Positions 35,926 through 47,066 of a stretch of 64,000 nucleotides of DNA are shown here, one piece after another. Each line of letters begins with the position of its first letter. Within the stretch, counting starts at the first letter, position 1. The DNA is from Filosporella fistucella (Eukaryota > Ascomycota > Leotiomycetes > Helotiales): the NCBI GenBank assembly GCA_030077755.1, contig JAQJZZ010000021.1, forward strand, positions 62,001-126,000, given 5' to 3'. Below the pieces are notes generated by a model, which was not told the DNA's origin, did not search any database, and saw only the letters and a program-made list of their open reading frames with translations. The position numbers and the translations under genes are program-made.

Positions 35926-38900
35926 ATGGAAGAACAGCAGCAGCCTTTTGCATTCCACATCGGCATCGACCCCTCCAAATCCAACTCGCGCACAATCTCC
36001 TCGAGCCAGCATCAGAATCACCGCCATCAGAGGTCGTCGTCCTTCAATACCACCCGCTCCAAGAGTCGTGATCGCACCGCTGCGTCGTCCAATTTGCAAA
36101 ATGCTGTGAACTCCAAACCTCTAACTGCTTCTGAGCAAGGGGCCGGCCTCAATAATCGTTGGTCAAAATCCACGTCGTCCAGCACTGCTGGAGATCCTGT
36201 CGCCCACAAGAGATCCAATTCCTTCACGCGACGAATGTCTTTTGGAGGAGGCGCATTTCTCGACACGACCCCAAGCCCGCCACGAAAATTACAGAAATCG
36301 AGGCCCTCGACCGCGAACTCCCCTTCACAAAACAAGATACCACGATCTACCTTTGACCCGACGTCAATTGTTCTCCCTCCGATCAATACACTGCCCAGTC
36401 TGCAGACTTCTGTGGGCAACGGCTCCTCGCCTTTGACCGGTCCTACAACTCCATCTCCCTCAACAGCACAGATATTGTCAGCTGCGGCCCGGTCCGTGGA
36501 TTATTTTGGCAGGGCCTGGGAGGATTCATCGTTGGGACCGAGAGACTTCTCTCACAAAAGAGCGCCTTCTGCATCAAGATCTGCTAATCTTGGCCCATCT
36601 CCAATTTTCGGACCTGGGTCTTTTGAGAGCGGGGCTGTGAAACAACGAGACGGAGTCGACGACCGTCCACAATCGAGAGGCCATTCGAGGCATCGCTCAC
36701 AAACAGCCAAAGGCAGTTCGGGAACTGGCTCTTCCAATCGGAGCTCGAAACAACCTTCGCAGAAAGCCATGCTCTCGAAAGCGTTGCAGAAGGCTAACAC
36801 TGCCGTGTTACTCGACAATGCGCAGAATTTTGAAGGGGCCATGCAGGCGTACTCGGAGGCATGTAATTTGTTGCAACAGGTAATGCTACGGAGCTCTGGG
36901 GACGAGGATAGGCGGAAATTGGAAGCAATTGTAAGTTTTTTATAGTATTACTTGGAGAGAGCTTGAAGCTCAATATGACTAACTTTTCAGCGCAATACGT
37001 ATACCAGTCGAATCAGCGAGTTGAAGAAAATTGCGCCCCATCTAAGAGATGATGGGAAGGCTCTGCCTGCGAGGCCAGAGAGCGAACAATACAGAGAAGA
37101 GGATGTGCAGTCTCCCGTAGACGAAGAAGACGAAGCAGCAATCATCGAAACCGCTACCGTTACCAGGATAGTCAATGATCAGTCATATATCACAGATCAA
37201 AGCCGGTCGATACCGATTAATCAACTACCTCAAAGGAGAGAGTCCTTGCTCCCATCATCCTTGGAGTCGCTACAATTTCGACCCAGAAATCCAGCGGATC
37301 AATATCCGCGCTCTTACTCAAAATCGCCTATGAGGGAACGGATATCAGAGACGAACATAAACCTTGCTCCTCCCATGGACAGTTTATATATGCCTCCTCC
37401 GCTTTCTCCACGACGACCTCTATCACCGATGACACATGGCCCCACAAACACCAACCATGAGAGACAACAATCCTCCGATCTCTCAAGCTCGAATCTTTCT
37501 GGAATATCCTCCATGAAAGGGCATACTAGGGCACCCAGCAATGAATCAATGTCATGGTTAGATACCATAGATGAATCTGGAGACTCGGCGGCATCCTCAG
37601 TGCACTCTCGCACGTCTTCTATGGGAGTCCGAAGGAAACATATTAGAGCTCCAGGCGGCGCCACTGAGACCGAGTTTGATACTGCACTGGATGAAGCTAT
37701 TGAAGCAGCTTACGACGATGGTTTTGAGCCGATTGAACCGTCCGAGCAACCTCATTACGATTATGATGATGACGATGAGATAGTCGCGAATGTCAGGAGG
37801 AAAGTCGAGCTGGCAAAGGAGAGAGTGCGTGAGACTGAACGTGAAGCCGCAATCCAATTAGCACGTGATAAGGAGAGAAAACGATTACTTCAGCGCAAGC
37901 TGGAGCCACAGAGCAGCCTAGACGATGATTATGAGGGCAATGAATCGGAAGAAGAGGAACGGATGCTGGAAGAAATGACGAGAGGTTATGTGATGGACGA
38001 TTTCGAATTTGGATTACAATCAAAATCTGCCCTACCGCGGGAATCAGATTCGAGCGGATTTTCGGGAAGGACATGGCATAGTTCCACCGGCTCAAACCCG
38101 ACGACTGCAGGGACAACGCTTTCAACTGTTGCCGAGGCTTCATCAGTTCCAGATATCCCCAATCTACTTTCGAGAACACCGCCACCATCCCATCCTCCCC
38201 CTTTACATGCACTCCCCCCACCTCCACCACCGTCTCAGGGAATTCAGCAACCCTTGTCGCAGGGAGTACGAAGCAGGCGTCTTTCTGGACAGAATGCAAA
38301 GCAATTGAAGATTGAGACTACTGTAAAGGTTCCTATAGGACAAGCTGGACCTTTGACTCAGCCTCTATCAATGCCACCACCACGGCTTCCCAGCAGCACG
38401 GAGATCAATCAACCTAAGACTGCTGGGCTGCCTCAACACCGACAACAACCTACAGCAAGGCCGCAAGCGGCTCAAGCTCCACGCCAGGCGTCGACATCTT
38501 TTTACAATCAAAGTCCCTCTGAGATCATCTCTCCTCCAACTCCTACCCTGGCCCAGACAGTCTCCAATGATAGTGATTTACTTCCCCGCTCAGGCTCTCC
38601 AGGTAGAACCCAGTCAAGATCGGGGTTAAGAAAGAACTTTTCCTCCTCAAGCTTGAAGAACATTAAGAGTCGGAATCTGTCTGTTTCGAACGTCGATCAC
38701 GATTCTGATGTGTCTCCCAATACCCCTATGAGTTCTCAATTCAATTCTAGAGACCCAAATGGAAGAATTCCCGCAATGCCAACATTACCAACACCTATTG
38801 CAGCAGCTTTTAAAGATAAGATGAACGGACTGAATGCGGAAGGGATGTTCTTATTCGATAGCGATATTCATTCGCCGGACAGTCCCGGCTCGCCGAACCC

Positions 38901-39827
38901 TCTCAATGCCGGCGCCCCAATACCTCTGGAGCCCTGCCCAACCGAGTATTTACTGCGGCCATTCTGGCTGATGAGAGCCTTGTATCAAACTATAGCCCAC
39001 CCGCGAGGTGGCTATTTATCGACAAAACTTTTTGTCCCGAGGGATGTATGGCGAGTAAAGGGAGTCAAGCTAAAGAGTGTGGAAGACAAGATAGCCAACT
39101 GCGATTTCCTAACCGCAGCTCTGATGAAACTTGCACAAGTCGACACTTACGACGCTGATGCTGTACTAGAAGAAATGCAGGCCCTGGAAGGAATTCTAGA
39201 ACAAGTGCAGGCAACATTATCTAAAAAGCTGGGGAACGAAGTCGGTGTTCAAGGGTCAGGAGGAATGTTCAAGGATGCACCAGTTGGCGGCGATGCTGAA
39301 AGTAGCAACATAGGTTCAAAGTCGGGCAGCATGTCGAGCAAGTCATCGTCATTCTCTTGGCGAAGATTGAGATCGAAGAATTCAGGCGTGGGTCTCTCCA
39401 ATGCATACTCAAATAAGGGATCAGCAGATGGGCCTAAGGAAGGGCTGACAATGACAACTCTACCGATGACATCGACCTCTGTGTCTAAAGTGCGATTTGC
39501 CAAGCGGGATGTCAGCCAGGTCCAGTTCTCAGGCCCAAATGCAAACTATATGAGCGCACTAGCGAGGCTCTTTGATGCTGCGCAAGCTATTGGTGAGTGT
39601 TTCGACGGTATTTTGATCGGAAAACGCTAACAACTTCAGATCAAATCGCAAGGCAAGTCGAGGACCCAGGCCTTCGACACGCAGATAAAACACAGGTTGG
39701 CCTTGAGTTGTGCACTCGCCATGCAGCCGAGTTCTTTGGGTTCTATATCTGCCGCTTCGTCCTGACGGACGTGAGTCTTCTTTTGGACAAATTCATCAAG
39801 AGGGGGAGTGAATGGGTTCTGCTGTAA
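35926..39827 (+). CDS. MIT domain-containing protein, 1264 aa
   Basis: Exons 35926-36930, 36991-39592 and 39640-39827, in phase. A long, mostly disordered Ser/Pro-rich protein with one clear MIT (microtubule-interacting and trafficking) helical bundle at about residues 280-355: KALQKANTAVLLDNAQNFEG, then AMQAYSEACNLLQQVM and ISELKKIAPHL. MIT domains bind ESCRT-III tails, so a role in endosomal sorting or a related membrane process is likely (inference). Other segments: an Arg/Glu-rich coiled coil near residue 620, a PPPPP-rich patch near 750 and a well-ordered conserved block from about 985 to 1075 (EYLLRPFWLMRALYQTIAHP, then RGGYLSTKLFVPRDVWRVKG). The last exon supplies an ordered end with LCTRHAAEFFGFYICRFV. 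Such proteins are common in filamentous ascomycetes without a standard name. Confidence 0.85.
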
Positions 39828-40355
39828 GTAATAATATTCTTGTAAAGTGGCAAAACGCCGCATTCTGGAATAAGAGAAGTCAACCTCAATAAGGAAAGAG
39901 TTTATCATTCCCTGTTGGAATCGGGGAATTGGAATGAATGATTCACGAATGGGTGGCGTTGTTTGTCCGATGAGGACATACGATATTTTGGGCACATTTT
40001 GACAGACGATACGATTGATACCAGGAACATTGTTGCATGCATTCTATATCCGGAGTGACATTTGTAAACCATTGAGAGCGTGGCGTATTTATGACGTTTT
40101 GCTAGAGAGATAGCAAAACTGCAATGTACATTGGAGGGAGGAATAAATACAGATGGCACTGTCCCACAGACACTTGTTTTAGCATTTGTTTAGACGTGAA
40201 TAGGCTTCTTAGAACGGCACAATCTAATTGGAAATAATTTTGAGAGTTTCCGTTAGAGGGACGACTTCATTTATGGAAAAATTCACCGAACGTTTTTACA
40301 TAAAGGCTCAGCATGATTTGCCAGGCAAGTAATTGAATTTTGGTAGGATGCCTCT
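39828..40355. other. Convergent 3' flanks (MIT gene / fimbrin)
   Basis: 528 nt between two convergent stop codons, AT-rich, expected to hold both 3' untranslated regions. The fimbrin-side part stays open in one frame to 40267 if the last fimbrin intron is not removed. Confidence 0.5.
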
Positions 40356-42656
40356 TTACTGCATCTTTTCGTGTGTCGCCATCAATGAGCCTAGTGGTGT
40401 TAGCATACCGTATTGGTCCCCATTCTTCCATGAGAAGGCCAGATAACTTACCAATAAAGGTGGTGACTAGACGACTTCGAACCTGGCAAATATCTTCTGG
40501 AACTAACCAGATGGTAGCTCCCATCTTACGCGCGATACTGATACTGAGCTTAGCGTTGAGGTATGCATCATCATCAGTGCGGCCAGGTGTGACAAGATCG
40601 TAATCGACATAGCTGCTCTTCATGCCGTTCAAGACGTCCAGTAGGTATATGCCAGTACCGATAGAAGAGTCTTTGAAAGACCGGATGGAGGAACTCTTGC
40701 CACCCTTTCGACACATATCATTTGCCCATTTTACCATTTCAGCATCTGTGATCTCTCGCTTGCCTAGTCGCTGTGCCAGTGCAGACAAGGTCTCGGAGAT
40801 GTCTTTTCGCATCAATTGCCATACGAGACCAAGTGTCAGTGTGCGCTGGCCGTCTGTGATATCTGCACCTTGAACACCAACTAGGGAGAAACGATTCTGC
40901 TTTCCTAACTCGATGGCATAATTGGTGTTTTCGACTGCTTTGAACCTTGACATTTCACCACCATGTGCAGGAGGCTTATTGACATGGCGCCAGTTGACTG
41001 AGCCCTTTACAACCTTGTCATACGCCTGTAGTAATATGGTACCGTCACGCAAGTCATCGTATAGAGAATTCACGGCAGGTTGAACATCCAGACTGTTCAG
41101 CCAGAGAGTGAATACACGAGCTTCTCGTTCGCCTTCAGCATCAAAGTCGTCGACTTGAAGCTTCTCTTCTTCGGTGATAGGATCTAAAGCAGGGTGGGTG
41201 TTGAACAAGTTTGCAACGAAAGCCAAGTTGAGTTTGGGATTTCCAGCTACAAGAGATGTTGGGGTCAAGAATTTTCGGCAGCCAAGAGTGTCCGCATTTT
41301 GAAGGACTTGCTCGGCCCTCTGAAGAAGATCCCGTGTTTGAAGCGGCCCGCGAGTACATTGGTCTGGCGCAATTTGGGCTAGGAGAACTGTATAGTTCTC
41401 AGCGTCTTTGACATCGGTCGAGAAGTTCTGTACTCTGCATTACATTAGCCAGTGTCCCTTCAAACTCCAGAGCTTTCATACCGTCGTGGCCAATTTGCAG
41501 CTTTCAAATGATAGTTGACCCATCTCAATAGAATTTGCTCCGGGGGCAACCTTAGGAACTGCTCCAGAGTCTCGTCTTCTTCTAGTAACCTGTACAACTC
41601 GGGATGAAGCTTGATATCAATTTTTCCAAGCAGACCTCTTCGGATGACTTGCCAGATTAACCCCAAGATTAGATGCTCTCGAACCTCGATGATGTCTCCA
41701 CTTCCAATGTTCACCACTGAACAACCGATACCCTTAGCGGATTCGATCACAATGTTGTTGTTCTCGGTCATATGAAAAGCGTTTAAAGTCTTAATCTTCT
41801 TTCCTGGACGGTTCAAAACACGCTCGTCAATTGTATCTGGGACACTGTCATTGATCAACTTTGCCAGAACAAGACCGTCCTTGCACTCGTCGAACATCTC
41901 AAAGGTATCAGTAGGGAATGGTAGACGTGATCCAATGTCTGGATCGCCCGCCAAGACCGCATTGATATGACGAGTAAACTCCGTTCTCTCATCTTCATTA
42001 ATGGTATGGGTCACATTCGAAGAAGAGCCTTGTACTTGGATGCGACCGCTGACACTGCCCTTAGAAGCATGGCCACCAGTCTGCTGAGATACCAGACCTC
42101 CTCGAGCCGGAGACTTCGGACCAGTCGACATGCGCTTCTGAGCTGGCGAGGATTCGCGGAGTTTGGAAACGAGCTGTTGGCTTGTTAGTCGAGTGTCAAT
42201 ATCAAAATCTGCTCTCATCCCAGATAATTCCTCTTTAATTGTGGCTGTGTAAGACTTGTCTCCTCTCCACCCATCGTATAGGCTGCCAAAGAACGCGTTT
42301 GAGCCAGAGGAAATAGTAGGAATATAGAATATGATTGCGCAAAGGATATAATGTGCCTACCCCAACATAATCATCCAACTCCACCCGCCTGGAGGAGTCC
42401 AGCTCAACCTCCTTCAGCGCTTGTCGAACGACATCGTAAGGTTGTCTTTCACTCGTCTGCGTGGCCTTGATGGCAGTAGCTTCATCAATATAACCTTTAT
42501 CGTCTACATCCAATTTGCGGAATGCATCCTGTAGGCCGAAGATCTCGTCTTGCGCGAATTGAGGGTATTTCCTAGGCGCAACAGTCAGCAGTGATAAACA
42601 AGGTTTGAAAAGCGCAATTCAAGCGGTCCCTACCTCTGCAGCTTAATGACATTCAT
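40356..42656 (-). CDS. SAC6: Fimbrin (plastin), actin-bundling protein
   Basis: Five exons: 42656-42634, 42571-42361, 42173-41482, 41434-40452 and 40390-40356; 1944 nt, 647 aa, the normal fimbrin length. It crosslinks F-actin in patches, cables and rings. N-terminal EF-hand region (DAFRKLDVDDKGYIDEATAI), then two actin-binding domains of two calponin-homology domains each: FPTDTFEMFDECKDGLVLAK, LNAFHMTENNN and LILGLIWQVIRRGLL in the first; VFTLWLNSLDVQPAVNSLYD, LGLVWQLMRK and MVKWANDMC in the second. I place the end at 40356 because removing the 61-nt last intron gives FIGSLMATHEKMQ, the typical fungal fimbrin C-terminus; without that splice the frame stays open to 40267 with an unrelated tail. 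Exon 1 is only 23 nt. Donors GTAGGG and GTAGGC are non-ideal. Confidence 0.95.
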
Positions 42657-43343
42657 TTTCTAGGCACTGGCGCTTGATGGCCGAAATAAATCGTTTGCAC
42701 GATTGAAGTTGCTCACAGCAATAAAGCTGAAAAAGATATGCCAACGAGGGGCAGGCTGGTGGAATAGTTGGTGTAGCAGAATGGAGGGGATGTCGCAGAA
42801 GAAGGAAGAGTTCGGATAATGGTTCCCACTCTCAAAACACTATCGGAAAAGGTTGGATCTCGAGGAATGAATAAACACAAGACAGGAGAGAGTAATTCAA
42901 AATGAGAGATGTTGTCAATCCTGACAGTTCTTAGACTGGTTTAGAAGGAGTCCCGCCTTGCAACTTCGCTTGACCCCGCCACAAACTCGTCATGCTTTCA
43001 GGCACGATATGACCTGAACTCTCCAAGCTTTTCCTGCGACAGACAGCGCACGCCAATTTACAATTTAGATTCAGCAGACATCGGAAGACCCTGCACCCAA
43101 ACCACAATTGATGTGCCTATAACCATCAATTCCGAGTATTGATATCTGCTGCCAAGGATTTTTTCCGTGTCGCAAGTGTCATTTTTCTGCAGCCTTGCCT
43201 CCGCTGATGACGACCACCTTACTCCTCCACGTCAACCTAACTTAGGCATATACTTGAACGGCAAAAAGCCCCTATCCAGGATAATCCTCCAACATAATCC
43301 CACTCTCAGGAGTCTCCCAGGGCGTGCTGTTGCATTCACCAAT
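42657..43343. promoter_or_regulatory. Divergent promoter, fimbrin / thioesterase
   Basis: 687 nt between divergent start codons. From 43167 on, the thioesterase frame is open but has no ATG before 43344, so this is taken as leader. An imperfect palindrome CCTAACTTAGG lies at 43236-43246. Confidence 0.5.
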
Positions 43344-43793
43344 ATGAGCTTGTCTAACCTTGAGCATGTTCAAGGGGTGTGGGAGAGGATGAAAGGAAAT
43401 TCCCCAATTTACGACTTTCTTTTATCTGAAGTTGAGTTGGTGTCCGCAACTGAAAATACTGTTGTGGCCCGTCTCTTACTACAGCAGAACCATGTCAATT
43501 CAAGAGGCACAATTCATGGAGCTGTGAGTGCTTCTTTGGTTGATTGGAGTGGTGGGCTTGCTATTGTTTCTTCGTCAGGTCTCGAGAAGTCAGGAGCTAG
43601 CGTCGACATTCATGTCAACTACATTGGGACCGCAGGAATTGGTGAAACGCTTGAGATCGAAGCAACTGCAAACAAAGTTGGAAAGTCACTTGCTTTTACC
43701 ACGATCCGAATCTATAAACTGGTAGATGGGCAGCCCGGTCCGATGGTTGCGACAGCAGCTCACACCAAATATATTTCCCAGCCAAAACAATAG
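43344..43793 (+). CDS. Hotdog-fold thioesterase (4HBT, ACOT13-like)
   Basis: Single exon, 149 aa, the length of human ACOT13. Hydrolyses acyl-CoA thioesters or related substrates. The hotdog core shows GTIHGAVSASLVDWSGGLAI: the His-Gly loop and the Asp of the central helix correspond to the catalytic HGG...D of the 4HBT family. Further landmarks are SVDIHVNYIGTAGIGETLEI and the last strand FTTIRIYKL followed by VATAAHTKYI. No clear targeting sequence from the ATG used. The frame is open for 177 nt upstream without an ATG, so a non-AUG or spliced N-terminal extension cannot be excluded, but MSLSNLEHVQGVWERM matches the family start. Confidence 0.87.
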   Translation: MSLSNLEHVQGVWERMKGNSPIYDFLLSEVELVSATENTVVARLLLQQNHVNSRGTIHGAVSASLVDWSGGLAIVSSSGLEKSGASVDIHVNYIGTAGIGETLEIEATANKVGKSLAFTTIRIYKLVDGQPGPMVATAAHTKYISQPKQ

Positions 43794-44360
43794 CCCAGGA
43801 GAATTCAAACAGACATCCTGAATTTTTACTTTCTATTCACTGTGAGAGACATCATATACATTTACGCCATCTTCTTTGTGTTTGGTATAGCTCCTTCCTC
43901 TATGAGTACTAGACACACTCGGATGGCGAAGAAAGACTGTCCTCTGTTCAGCTTTAGATACCTGCCCGTCCCGCTCTGTGACGGCGTTGGTAATTATGGA
44001 GGACTATAAGTCTGATATAAAATAGATACCCAAGGTAGTAGAATATAAGTGTCTGGACTTGAGTTGCGAATATAACTGTAAGATGTAAATGCTATCTTGT
44101 GAAAACCTCATACCGTCTATGCCACGTAAAAGAACATGAAGTTTGCCTTAATGCTTAATATGGAAACGGGAATCATTGTCCCAAAACTTCACGTTAAAAC
44201 AGCCATTGTTCCGTTGCCACTCATGTTATAATACTTATAGGGAACAAAATTCTCGTCAAAATTTTCTGCCACTCCTCCATCAATCTCGCCAGCTTTTTCT
44301 TCAACGAAATCTTTCAATCAAAATTTCCACCACTGTGAACTTCACTCTTCACCTACCACA
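43794..44360. other. Intergenic, no gene seen
   Basis: 567 nt between two plus-strand genes: thioesterase 3' flank and the promoter/leader of the RING-variant gene. No exon, RNA gene or repeat recognised. Confidence 0.5.
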
Positions 44361-45326
44361 ATGTCTACCTGCAAGATATGTTCCCAGGCCTTGACGGTCG
44401 AACTGGATGCAGAATCCTTTGACGAAGCTACCTCTTCATCTGTGGGTCAAGCTACTACAGCACCAGATGACCTTCTATTGCAATGCGGATGCCACTTTCA
44501 CTGGTATGTCAATATTTTTGTATCAAACTACTGCAACAGAAGGGAGATATATTACTAGAGAAAGAACATAACGATCCCAAGTTCTAAGTGGAATGAGGAT
44601 ATCCGATGCACAAAATTCTCTGTCGGATCACGTGCGAGGCTCTAGCACTATCTCGGAGTTTGAAGCTTGATACAAAATTGGCTTCTCTAGCTAATATTTC
44701 ACAGGCAATGTCTCTTAGATGAGTCTCCTCAAATTGCGCTAGATCTCGCATGTCCAGAATGTCAAAGATCAATTGTCTCCACAACAGCAAGCCCTCTTGG
44801 CCCCCCTCAGCCACAGGTCCTGACTAGATATTATAACGAAGGAGGTCTCCAAGAAAATTTGGATATCCTACCTTTGATTACAGAAGAAGCGTACTTGGAT
44901 GCCAATCCTGGAGCTAGACCTGCAAGAGCGTTCATGACTATGTGCGGAGAGGGCGATGTTGCTGGAATTGTGGAGCTGTTGACTGCTCTTACGGAGGATG
45001 CAGATGAGGGAGATATGTCACCTTCTGAGCTTGTCAGGTTTCAAGATCCGTTGGATGGAATGAAGACCGGGTTACACATGGCTATTGAGTCGAATCAGGA
45101 AGAGGTTGCTTGGTTGCTATTGTGGTTGGCTTCCAGTATTCCGACAGCTGCTTTCCCGCAAGAAGTGGCTCAGGCTGCGGCTACGATGGGTGCTGGTAGA
45201 GAAACTGCTGATGGAGTCGATATAAGAGGGCTGAGGGATGAACAGGAGCGGTCAGCAGAGGATCTTGCCGGAACTATGGGCAGCACATGGGCTGGATTAC
45301 TCGGAGCTGGGGTATTGAGAGGCTGA
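44361..45326 (+). CDS. RING-variant protein with ankyrin-like segment
   Basis: Exons 44361-44503 and 44705-45326, in phase (Trp codon split TG|G), 254 aa. The N-terminal zinc module starts MSTCKIC, then LLLQCGCHFHWQCLL across the splice junction and ACPECQRS. The spacing C-x2-C...C-x-C-x2-H-x2-C...C-x2-C puts Cys where RING-H2 has His, giving a C4HC3-like pattern. RING proteins are usually ubiquitin ligases; activity here is inferred. The C-terminal half contains an ankyrin-like helix pair, FMTMCGEGDVAGIVELLTAL and LHMAIESNQEEVAWLLLWLA, then an acidic low-complexity region. The 201-nt intron is longer than its neighbours. No direct function known. Confidence 0.78.
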
Positions 45327-46290
45327 CGAGAGCGAGGTATCTGGAATTAGAGCAAGTGATATCAGGCACATGGTTCCTGGTTCTGACTTATAAGGCCCAA
45401 AGGTATCTTAGCTATTAGATCCAACGCTACCTAGGCCAATTCGATAATCATTGTGCGGCAAGATGAGGAAATACTTGGGCATCTCTACCCACCCTTGCAA
45501 TGCGATATCTCGGAAGCTTCGGCACATTTTAAGTAAGGTTTGTCTGGAAGAAGAGGGAGATGCTGGAGCCATTAATATCATTCTGCTTTTGGAGCGGTAT
45601 CTTGCTCGTGCTGCGTCCATACGACCGTATATCGGAATACGGTGTCGTACTTTTCGTACTTGGCGAGTAAGGGACGTGGTGTCGGTGTGTCGGCCTGCAT
45701 GGCATCCGAAATGTCTTAGTTGAAGGTGAGGTGGAGGTCAGGAGTAAGACAGACCTTTGTGACATCATACAGAAAAGAGGGCTGAAAATATTGAAAATTA
45801 ACAATTAATTCCCTTACCTTACTTTCAGGTACCGAGAACAATTAACTTAATTTCTCATCTAGGAAACGACTCCTCATCTAAAGCAAAAGCACTACTTGGC
45901 CCCGAACTTATTTTTTGAGGCAATGTTGACAGGAATGTCTTCTATGCTGCTTTTATACATGTCAAAACCAATCTCAGCTGGTTCAAAAAAACGGAGGAAT
46001 CTGTCTTGGGATAGATACCTTTTTCCTCTAGAATTGTAAGGGAAGACCATTGCAACGTCTTCCCACCGATGGCTTCTCTTCATCGATAAATGCCAAAGTT
46101 GGGACGAGCTTTACTGTTTCCGGCAATTACAGGCTTTCATCACATCATCTTGGACAGCAGACCATGATTTTATGGTAATGGCAGTGGCAGTGGAGGTGGC
46201 AATGACAGAAATTAGGTATGGAGACTTGCCTATTTGCCTCATGTAGCTCGCCTAGAACATCACACGATGTGATCGTTAGCTCTTTCATTG

Positions 46291-46312
46291 ATCGCCATCG
46301 CCATCGCCATCG
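46291..46312. repeat. ATCGCC hexanucleotide repeat
   Basis: Three full copies and a partial one of ATCGCC in non-coding DNA. Confidence 0.75.
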
Positions 46313-46325
46313 ACCAGCCGTATTG

Positions 46326-46435
46326 TAGGTACCTGGACTGAGTTGGTACGTATCGAGGGGGTGTATGGTAGGTAGCTTTACCTCCAGCCTCCTTACCTTC
46401 AGTATCTACCTAGCTGTCGGTAAGATGGAGGTACC
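46326..46435. promoter_or_regulatory. Cluster of TAGGTACC / TACCTAG elements
   Basis: At least four related elements on both strands within 110 nt (TAGGTACC, GGTAGGTAG, CTACCTAG, GAGGTACC), 630-740 nt upstream of the sterol acyltransferase start. Confidence 0.45.
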
Positions 46436-47066
46436 GAGGATCCGTTTCATTCTGGATGACATGGGGAGATAGCATAAGACAGCGCACCCTTTTTCTGTCC
46501 TTTGCTCCTCCACTCGATACTATTCTAAGCATACTTTTGTGAACAGTCATCTTCTGTAAGACTTGTGTCCGAACAATCCGGCTGCTGCAATTCTTGACAA
46601 TATAACAGAATGAAAACGCAACGCGTGGCAATATCGAATCGGCAATACTCTTACCGTACCCAAAGTGCCGCATTTCGTACATGACTCTCCTCGCTCTACA
46701 GAGCTCAGCCTTGCAGTCGTTGTCGGATCCTACACTGCAGCACAAATCCCTGAAAACATCTGTGCCGTGCCGTGCGTATTTAGGTAAACCTTAAAGTCAG
46801 TTTCCACTTTCGTATGAAGCTCAGTGTTCCAACATGCAATCTTTTGTTTTCGAGATCGCAAAAGGAAAGCACATTATGACTGACTTTTCCTCATCAAGCA
46901 GAAACAGCGCCGCATTTTGCGTAGTCTGAACACTGTAAATACTTCGCGATACTTAAGTCGCAAACCTGAGAGCTATCCCTTCAAAGAGACATCTTTGGTC
47001 ATCCCCTGGAGGTCTGTACATACAAATATCAATCCAGTCCTTATATTGAGCTCTGAGAAAACCACA

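Larger units (their letters stand above)
45327..47066. other. Intergenic 1.7 kb upstream of sterol acyltransferase
   Basis: It contains an ATCGCC microsatellite (46291-46312), a block of TAGGTACC / GGTAGGTAG / CTACCTAG elements at 46326-46435 and a 63-codon minus-strand frame (46083-45892, MKRSHRWEDVAMVFPYNSRG) that is somewhat coding-like but has no recognisable family. The last 150 nt before the acyltransferase ATG stays open in its frame but lacks an ATG. Confidence 0.45.

Noticed and set aside
40267..40355. Fimbrin end at 40267
   Set aside because: Requires retention of the last intron; the spliced end GSLMATHEKMQ fits the family.
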